Notes under the pieces: generated by a model
The model's input: the letters and a program-made list of their open reading frames with translations, nothing else
Databases searched by the model: none
What the model was told of the DNA's origin: nothing
Shown: piece after piece, positions 56,801 through 64,000 of the stretch
Layout of the letters: every line of letters begins with the position of its first letter
Numbering within the stretch: position 1 is the first letter of the stretch
Position numbers and translations under genes: made by a program
Source: Hydractinia symbiolongicarpus
Taxonomy: Eukaryota; Cnidaria; Hydrozoa; Anthoathecata; Hydractiniidae
Direction of reading: 5' to 3'
Length of the DNA: 64,000 nucleotides
Assembly (NCBI RefSeq): GCF_029227915.1
Contig: NC_079876.1
Span: forward strand, 21,578,001-21,642,000

Positions 56801-59800
56801 ATAAACATTCGAACGATAAAGAGTTTATTCATTCCTGAAAAACAAAAATGGCGGACAGAAGGGATTCTGCAGTGCTGCTTATATGTTGCTGAACCAACTC
56901 GTCGATTCAGACGATAAAAACCAACCCGCGGAAAAACAAGAGAGTGAATAAAGAGGAGGGAACAAAATGGATATTTTAGTAATATCATTAAAGAATTGAG
57001 ATCGAAGACAGATTCGGATTTAGGGAAATTTTTCGGATGGATAATGATGATAATGTTTTTATTGGAACGCATCAAATTAAAAACATTCCATTCAAAAATT
57101 CAACGTTCGAAACTCGCGGGATTTTTATATGTTGGATGAAAAGTACCACCAAACCAATCCAACATGAAAATTCACGCAACTCAGTTAGAGACTTGCCGAA
57201 AATGTTGGATATGTTTGATGGCGATCAAACTTCATCCAAGATTGTCCAACATGATTTTTTTCTTCTTTTTTGAAAATTTTAATTTTTTTCAAAATTTTAA
57301 AGTGACTTAAACCAGCATGTTGGATGAAATGTTGGACTGGTTCGCCTTTACTTTACAAAGCACTTTTGGTTCAGGGCAAGATATTAGTCTCGTAAGTTGC
57401 TGTTTGGCAATTTAAATTTAGAAAAAGACGCAAACGGGTACTGTTTTCTTAAATGGCACAAGGAGAGGGGCACAAAAACCTGAATTGGGGGGAGCAGCTA
57501 TTCCTACTAAGAAGTCGTTAATCCCAGAGGTTATGAAACAGGATGACATATAAATGCCCTGTTTACATATACCAACACATTATTACTCATCGACCCATTG
57601 AAAATACAAACAAAAACTGACCTATCTTTCAGGTTGTAAGGTATTTCAATTAAGAAAAAATAATGGTAAATTTATGACAGAAGAGTCAATACCCGTGAAA
57701 TAAAAACCGCGTCGGCTTTTCAAGAGAGGAGGTCAAACATAGCAAGTTATTCAGCTAGGAAAACTTTCATTTCTCCGCTACTTAAAACGACCTGCATCCA
57801 ATCCATGTGTCTTAACTAGGTTAACACCAAGAACTTAGAAAGTCTGAAGTCGTATCGTACTGCATCATACAAGCACCAACAAATGATGTCAGATGTTCTT
57901 GGCGTAACTGATAGTGGTAAAAACAATGTCAATATACATTGTCTTTAATTCCCATCCTCAAATTCATCAGTTAAACAACCCGCAACATAAGTCCCTCTCA
58001 ATTCATTTAATTTTTGCAAACATTTTAAACTTCAAATTTGATTTTGCACACTTTCCTGTTCAAAAGGGATCATTCAAATGCAGCAAGATTTTGAATAGAA
58101 GTTTTTCATACCTTAATCGGACAAATTTTCGCGCGGATTTAATTTCGCGAGGTCAAATAAATCGTATTTCGCACGGATTTAATTTCGCGATTTGACTGTT
58201 CGCAAATATTTCGCGAGGATTTAATTTCGCGAATTTGGGCAAAATTCGCGAAAACCGCGAAAATTTCTCCGCGCGATAATTTGTCCGAATAAGGTATATT
58301 CTTTTGGGTCTGAGGTTCTTCAGTTATTGTCTTGCAGCTGCAAAAGTATATAATTGCAACAACTGAAAAAATTTAAACGTACAAAAATAACTTGAAAGCT
58401 CAGATAAAGAGTCGGACGATGACTCTCACAATTACATCCAATAGGGTTTATCACTGTAAGCACTCCAAATATGCGACACACCATATATCTATCCTAAAAG
58501 CCCCCACACAAATTTTCAACATGATCTGCCTGCAATTAAGTGCTCAACTTGATGTTCAACGCTAAGTCAACAAGCTGGTGTTATTATAAATGTAAGGACT
58601 AAAATAGGTAACCACCAGTCTTCACAGAACAAAACGAGCAGTCTGTACAGAACGACCAGAGAATTAAAGAAGAAAAGATCGAGTAATCGTTTGATTATAA
58701 AAGTATTTTAAAAAAAATTTGCTTCTTGGTTTGTTCTCATTTTATGCGAAAATACAGACTCGTATTTTTCAAGGTTATGAAACAATAATTTACTAATATA
58801 ATAAATCTCTTACATTGTCTCGTACTTATCAAAGTTTTATATATACCTAAATTAATCACACAACACTTATTTTTAAACAAAATAATAAAATAAAGTTAAT
58901 AACAACAAAGATGACGCGTAAAGTAAAAATAAACTCAGATCTTCATAACCCCACCCCGAAAGAAATTATGCAGCTTTAAAAGGTGTTCGGCATTTTTAGA
59001 TGCAGAATAATATGCTAATGAGATTTCTTTCAAAACAAACAAAAGGCTATTGTGAGAAAAATATAAAAAACAAAAGTGTTCCGCACACTTTTCTGCTGAT
59101 TTACCAAATTAAAAAATTAAGGAAATAACAAAGGAAATTCCTATAGATAACACACCGACCGAAAAATCCATCTGTTTAAACGGCTAAAAAAGGGTTACTG
59201 CCACCTTAACTAAAAACTTGCTTGATTGAATTTATGGAGTTTTCAATCGAAATAAAGTTTAGTACTTACTAAGAAAGACAACGAAAAGTCATAGGGAACA
59301 GATATATATGTATGTCTTTCAAAAAAATCTATGGGAATGGGAATGCTTCCTTAGAAGAAAATGACTATTCAAAAGCTTCCACCACCAGTAAATAATGTTT
59401 GGGGATATGAAGATTCGGCATTGGTACCAATGTTAACTGATAATTTACCAGCGCCATTGGCATTTATTGAAAGTCAAGCTGCTTCAATAATAGGTAAAAG
59501 TGTCAAAGAAATGGTTTAACATGTACCGACATGTGTAAATGCCTTAAATGTCGAAACAACAATGATAAAGAAAATGAAGTTAATGAAGATTTTGATATAA
59601 CTGACCATTATTTGTAAGCTATTTATAAGAGCTCTTTGGATTTAAATAAATCAAAAGCCCTAAGATAAAGATTTTTCTACTTAACATGGGGTGAAATAAC
59701 TTCAATAATGAGTATATAAGATTAGTTTTAACACTACAAATATTAATTTAAAAGACCTTTTTCCTTTCTTTTTTAAGTGGCGCTACTGACAAACAACCAA

Positions 59801-60053
59801 TTAATAGGTCATCTCTAACGCAGGGATGCAATTTACCTAGTACCGGGATGCCTTTTTATATAATATTTCTACATACAGGTGGTTTCTTTAATAAAAACAT
59901 TACCCTAATGTTAAGCAGGGTATAATTTTCTTAAGTTGTTAATAATTTCCATTTTCTCTTGCAGAGATATGCAAGCATGTTTCAAGAAAATTACTGATGA
60001 CCCACATTCACGTTGCATTGTTTTGTCCGGTTCTGGAAAGCACTTTACATCAG
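53831..60053 (+). CDS. ECH1: ECH1, dienoyl-CoA isomerase, two internal exons
   Basis: Exon A (53831-53960, after TTTTTTAG, before GTAAGT) encodes FETLRVSNPVDHVLHVEINR then PGKRNAMNPQFF. Exon B (59965-60053, after CTTGCAG) encodes DMQACFKKITDDPHSRCIVL then SGSGKHFTSG. Phases agree (2 then 1). This is the N-terminal crotonase-fold region, and the KRNAMN and SGxGKxFTxG segments match ECH1 rather than generic enoyl-CoA hydratases. ECH1 converts 3,5-dienoyl-CoA to 2,4-dienoyl-CoA in the oxidation of unsaturated fatty acids, in mitochondria and peroxisomes. ATG 53839 lies in exon A, but the frame is open back to the acceptor, so an upstream exon with a targeting sequence is likely. The catalytic acidic residues lie in later exons not found before 64000. 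The ~6-kb intron carries several transposons. Confidence 0.85.
54164..54400 (+). pseudogene. THAP-domain fragment inside the Kolobok-type element
   Basis: From ATG 54164 the frame reads MPTCKACGSGKGEVKKSFFM, with C-x2-C, the Pro in FFMIPQPN, a conserved Trp in RCLRWINN, and FGKDIVFC for the third Cys. One base is then missing at about 54342, and the C-x2-H part continues in the next frame as ANHFHPDCLKKEII. This is a THAP C2CH zinc finger. The rest of the transposase is not recognisable beyond about 54440, although the second frame stays open to 54605. Confidence 0.72.
54875..55219 (-). pseudogene. P2X7 ballast-domain-like frame inside the Kolobok-type element
   Basis: The minus frame starts at ATG 55219 with a Ser/acidic leader (MENSSSCSDSPISK), shifts by one base near 55120, and continues YESSDSEEEDELN. 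It then has the Cys cluster LHWCTCKCC...VECKCYQEF and KCITMHKDFEILCLNRTVLE, stopping at 54875. The order (acidic leader, W-C-x-C-x2-C, E-C-x-C, C-I-x-x-H-x-x-F-x-x-x-C-L) is that of the stand-alone P2X7-ballast-like family and parallels the relic at 34380-35065. The downstream Y-R-x-F-x-x-W and I-P-S-C-A-V part is not found, so the copy is truncated. Confidence 0.65.
55480..55984. other. No gene recognised
   Basis: Intronic AT-rich sequence with a short G-rich run at 55499-55510. Confidence 0.3.
55985..56350 (-). mobile_element. Inverted internal fragment of the 812-2522 Helitron family
   Basis: TAAAGCGCTTTAGTACA, GTGTGGCACAGTTTAC-type and CGCTGTAACAACGAG-type motifs (read inverted) match 1795-2060. 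The ends are lacking. Confidence 0.6.
56694..57347 (+). mobile_element. PIF/Harbinger-derived element with transposase start
   Basis: Inverted ends beginning AGGCGGGGGCAAACCAGTCC (56694) and ending GGACTGGTTCGCCT (57347) are flanked by TTA on both sides. Further ATTTCATCCAACAT-like subrepeats follow inside. Starting at ATG 56850, shifting + frames resemble the N-terminal region of Harbinger transposases: MADRRDSAVLL, a DSDDKNQPAE acidic stretch, then DSDLGKFFRMDNDDNVFIG. No DDE motif is present, so this is an internally deleted copy that kept the transposase start. Confidence 0.7.
57351..58108. other. Intronic; no gene recognised
   Basis: No supported frame or repeat. Confidence 0.3.
58109..58296. 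mobile_element. 188-bp MITE
   Basis: TACCTTAATCGGACAAATTT at the left pairs with AAATTATCGCGCGG...-type sequence at the right, ending TTTGTCCGAATAAGGTA. The interior repeats GATTTAATTTCGCGA. TA borders both ends. No coding. Confidence 0.8.
58297..59360. other. Intronic; no gene recognised
   Basis: AT-rich sequence without supported features. Confidence 0.3.
59365..59617 (+). pseudogene. Cys-rich C-terminal relic of a transposon-type protein
   Basis: A + frame reads LPPPVNNVWGYEDSALVPML then TDNLPAPLAFIESQAAS and stops. In the next frame CTDMCKCLKCRNNNDKEN follows, with an acidic end. The arrangement (P-x-x-x-x-W-G...L-x-P-M-x-T-x-x-P-A-P...C-T-x-x-C-x-C-x-x-C-x-N) recalls the C-terminal end of multi-copy cnidarian proteins with Cys-rich tails. 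The first Cys pairs are missing. It lies in the ECH1 intron and has no intact frame. Confidence 0.45.
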
Positions 60054-62990
60054 GTTTGATTTTATTACAAGATTCTTTATTATGCATATATAATACAGCA
60101 ACAATTACTTGTTAAACCACAACATTGCATATCCTGGTTTTCATGGTTTTCAGATATTTTTTGCATTGAATATTTCTTATGATAATTTATGATGTTTCAC
60201 CAAAGACAAAGGATTGTAACATTGGAATAGGTAACATCAATTTCATTTACTTTTATTAACCTCTAAACTATCTATGCATTGATAAAGTTTGAATGCACAC
60301 CCCTTAACAGGTCTAATATCAATGATGAAAGAAAATGTTTAATTTTGCTATTACTGAAATGTGACATCATAATTCATGCAGCATAATTAAATCTGAAATT
60401 CTTTAATTGTGAATATCTTGAGAACAAAAAGAGCTTTTTAAAAAATTTAAAAAGACTAGTTAGCTAACTTTTTAAGCTCTATAATATAAGTCGAACATCA
60501 TTTTATGCCTCGGGTTCCCTTTAAGTAAATTTGTATACTGTATTCGATATGTTTTTGTTGATAAATTTAACTCTTTTAAAAGTTCATGTTTTTAGCAATT
60601 TGAATCGGTGTAACCATGCACACGAAAGTTTCAAGTGAAAAACTTTGTTTCATCATTTGACACATTGTTTAGTCTATGAAATACGTTATAACTTACCATT
60701 GTATTTTAAATAGCGTACAAATGGTAATTTTAAATTAAAGAAATGCAAGGAAGCTGTTTGTGAAAGTCACGATGTAAAAAAAAATAATGTTCCAAAGACA
60801 AGTTATATGTTGTTAGAGCATACGGTAATAATGCAAGTGTTTTAAATGGTAGTTTTTCCAAAAATAATATGTGTGCACTTTAGCGAGTAAGCTTCTACAA
60901 AAGCCAGTATAAGAATACAGAAAGTAAACCCAGGCAAAGCACGAATCGGTTTTGCGGATATATATGTAAGCTATTCTATATACGACCAGGTCTGTTGTCA
61001 CTGTGACTCATTCGTTAACTCATCGACTAAAAAAAAACTATTCTTAAAATTTTCTCATTAACACTTCCAAAGTCATATTTTAGCCTTTCCATGCTTTTAT
61101 GCTTCGATCTCTTTCCAAATGAGCTCTTTCCAGAAAAAAAGGAACTGAGGACATCAAAAAAGAGGTTTGCGTGTTGGTTTTCAAAAAGTGTTTTCCAGCA
61201 ATTTTTTTACGAATATTGGCAATATAAGTCCTGCGTAATGTAACTCAACATTATTCTTAAAGGTAATCTTTACTCAGTAAAACAACGACCACCTTTTCTC
61301 TTGTCTTCTGCATGGGTTAAACTTTTCCAAAGGCCCAACCTTTAAGGGTAGGCTTTAGATCACACTTGCGTATTATGAGACTTGAAACACATTCAAATTT
61401 GATTCATACTTACATACCATACTTCTAAAAAGAAACCTTTGTAAAAAGATAAAGAGCATTGTGAATGGAAAATCAGTCAAGAAAATATGACCCAGTTGGA
61501 GCATGACAGTGAAACCAGACGATTTAGAAAGAACGTAAAATAATACAACTTACGCTTGTTGAATATCACATAAAAAAAATAAACAAACAAGTAGCACTTG
61601 CTCTAAATAAAAATGCACATACTTCATATTTATATTCAAACGGCTGTTTTTATAGCCATATAATACAAAAATTTACCTTATTTTATTTTAAACTTATAAA
61701 TTTTTTTTTTTCGGTGTGAGCTCTAGAAAGTATTGTGCAGATATTTGTGGCTTTAAAAAAAGCCGTTTGAAGTATGCCATTTTTATTCATTGACCAGTTT
61801 CCATGAATGTATAATTTTTTACCACTTTCAACTCTTCTTTCTGGTAACACAGCTCTACAGTAAAAACAACGTAATTTCGGTAATACATCTGTCTATAAAT
61901 TTTCTTCAAATTCAATGGATTTTATGTAAATCTGCATGTGCTCAGCAAACCAAACAAAGTCAACCCTATAACAGTTTGTGCAAAACACCTGACCTTGCCC
62001 TGGGTAATAGTATGGATGACTCCTTTTTAACATGACCTTTTGTCTTAGAGGGTCTCTGCTAAACTTTTACCATATTTCGACGAAGAACACTTTACCTCTT
62101 ATCCCCAGGTACGATTATGAGTAACCCATTCCATCCAAGAATGAAATTTCGATTAAAAAACATTATTGACAGTGATATAAGGATGTTTTTCTGACATATT
62201 TTCCACTCTGATAAAGACTATGAAAGTTTATATGCATTTGACGACAACTACGACATAATCTTATTTTAAAGTTATGATGAATATTTACTGTGACAATTAA
62301 CAAAAAACTGAACCTGAAATTATGAAAATTGACAAGGCAACTCAAAATCAAAGTCTTTCTGAATGTTAGTTCCATCACAGAAGAAACAAAATCACTGCTT
62401 CTAATTTCTATTCAGTTACTGTCGGGCAGATATGGAGCGGTATCAAGAAAAATGGTAGCTTAATATGTAAACAAGTTTAAAAAAGCATTGGAAATGATTA
62501 TCTAACTCCTACAATACATTTATCGATAAAACTATTTCAAAGGAAAGAAACAACAGCAATATCAAGTTTTACTGTTAGGGTTACCCAGATTAACATCAAT
62601 AAATTTGTCTGAAAGCTTCTTCAACATAGTAAGCTAACTAGCTAGCTAGCTAGCTACATTGTCCATAAAAAACGATGATGAGATATCTAGTTTTATCAAA
62701 AATACTAAACACAGGACAAAAAATTTATAAAAAATGTCTCCCCCTCATTTTCAGACTCGTTCCTTCAGCTTTTAGTTACTCAGTCAATAAAAAAAATTGT
62801 CAAATCCCGTGTCATTCTTGGCTAGCTAGTCGAAAAATTTACTTTAATAATCGCTATAACTAAAGTTTAGTTGCGCATTTAACTTTACACATTCTTCTGT
62901 GTCGAACATCGTAATGTTTGTTTACAAGGATTTTTATATATAGACTTTTTTCTTTTTCTGCTTTTGGACAGGTCTGTTTCGAATTTTTAT
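60054..62990. other. ECH1 intron; no exon or gene recognised
   Basis: I looked for the next ECH1 exon (starting with Gly-Ile/Val-Asp and leading to the oxyanion-hole Gly-Gly) and did not find it. An AGCTAGCTAGCT microsatellite lies at 62636-62655. Nothing else can be supported. Confidence 0.35.
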
Positions 62991-63239
62991 CTTGAGTGAT
63001 AACGAAAGTAGTGAAATATATTATTATAAGAACACTGAAGCGAACTCTTTTATTTTTTATCTTTTTCTAATTCAGTCATTGCACCAACCTCGCAAGCTCG
63101 GTCGGCACTTAGACCTCGGGCGATATTTTGCCGTACAGGCTGGGGTAATCGGTTATTATTGTATTAAGGTTGGTCAGAAGAAATATGCATCCATGTCATG
63201 GGAAAAAAACAGCCTTGTTTCACACATGAAGCCAAATTT

Positions 63240-63960
63240 GATTTCAAATTTAAAAGTCTATTTTTATTAACAGACCGATTCACCAGCGCACGTGGATCAG
63301 AAAAATTAATTTTTAGTGCAGAATTGTTGTTCTTGTTGTTTCCAAATTTGATTTTTCTAATAACTAATTTAGCAATAGGAGGAGCAGGTTCAGAAGATGA
63401 CTCATTAGGAACATTCCATACTGCAAGTTTTGATATGCTAATAGGGGTTGTGGAAACTCCTATGTGCCTTTCCTATTGAAATCTTCAAGAGAAAATAAAA
63501 CACCACCAACATAATTACATTTTCCTAAGGTGTTGGAGACACCTGTACCAGCAGGACAAAAACATGTAATAGATATTACGTCGCCTGTGCTTTTATTTAA
63601 TTTAATGGAACGATATGTATTTCATTGATGCTTTCATGCGCATATTCAATAAACAAAATTCACCAGAAAATGTAACCTTAAACTTTTTAATGAAACTTCC
63701 ATAAAAAACTGAAAAGCCTTCAACGTTTGTTAGAATGTACTTTTCAGTAAGATGCGTTTGTATTTTTGCTAGGATATTCATACAACTTGATGAAATGATC
63801 TAAGACTTGTGCTCCGTGGCAATATTCCACAACCAACCTTTTAACATCATGTCGTAAAATATAACGTCAGTATCCAAAGCCTCTGAGGAAGATAATTCTG
63901 TAACATCTGGAGCCAAGCATTTTAACAGAAAGCATATACTCTGAGAATAAGTCAACTTTA
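63240..63960 (-). pseudogene. SWIM-domain protein of the YqaJ-associated type, decayed
   Basis: Minus frames carry, in order: LTEKYILTNVEGFSVFYGSF, KVTFSGEFCLLNMRMKASMK (about 63760-63640), then after stops STGDVISITCFCPAGTGVSN and LGKCNYVGGVLFSLEDFNRK (63590-63470), then KLAVWNVPNESSS and VIRKIKFGNNKN...KINFSDPRALVNR (63440-63270). This matches cnidarian multi-copy proteins in which a SWIM zinc finger precedes a YqaJ-like nuclease. The SWIM pattern C-x-C...C-x-H has Tyr in place of the final His. Two stops and frame changes show decay. It lies antisense within the ECH1 intron. A nuclease part was not identified. Confidence 0.6.
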
Positions 63961-64000
63961 ACACCTCATAATTTTTCCTTATAAGAAGACAGTATTTTCT

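Overview
This is an AT-rich eukaryotic (animal) window with spliced genes, long introns and very dense mobile DNA. The transposon protein families (P-type transposase, Kolobok/THAP, P2X7-ballast-like proteins, SWIM-domain and tyrosine-recombinase elements, tandem Helitrons) and the frequent GCTAGC-type microsatellites suggest a cnidarian, perhaps a hydrozoan or other medusozoan. That assignment is inference. Only two conserved host genes are recognised. One is the 3' half of a TTC39-family tetratricopeptide gene (+, five exons, 8713-11304). The other is two internal exons of ECH1, delta(3,5)-delta(2,4)-dienoyl-CoA isomerase (+, 53831-53960 and 59965-60053), separated by a 6-kb intron full of transposons.

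Layout: 1-4.8 kb is a + strand head-to-tail Helitron array, with a MITE and a tRNA-derived SINE inserted in its last copy. 4.8-8.6 kb holds a decayed pogo/Tigger transposase, dispersed repeats and a Harbinger-like MITE. 8.7-11.3 kb is TTC39. 14.1-18.3 kb is a second Helitron array, mostly on the - strand, and 19.8-21.8 kb is a + strand Helitron split by a reverse-transcriptase insert with a 7-bp target duplication. 21.9-30 kb carries THAP, P-type, pogo, LINE and Polinton-type DNA polymerase relics plus two arrays of one ~117-bp satellite. 31.4-31.7 kb is a 290-bp palindrome built around a (TTAA)n tract. 31.8-43.9 kb is flanked by ~740-bp inverted repeats. It contains a broken Ty3/Gypsy element, a P2X7-ballast-like gene nested in that Gypsy, and a nearly intact RecQ-like helicase. 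44-53.6 kb holds LINE ends, MITEs, two tyrosine-recombinase relics and an element built from ATTCGTA-type repeats. The ECH1 intron (54-60 kb) contains a Kolobok-type element with TTAA duplications, carrying a THAP frame on one strand and a P2X7-ballast-like frame on the other. It also holds a Harbinger MITE, an inverted Helitron fragment and a short Cys-rich relic. The right end holds a decayed SWIM-domain gene on the - strand.

No prokaryotic operons, CRISPR arrays, rRNA genes or functional tRNA genes were seen. All calls come from reading the sequence. No similarity search was run, and transposon superfamily names rest on motifs, terminal repeats and target duplications.
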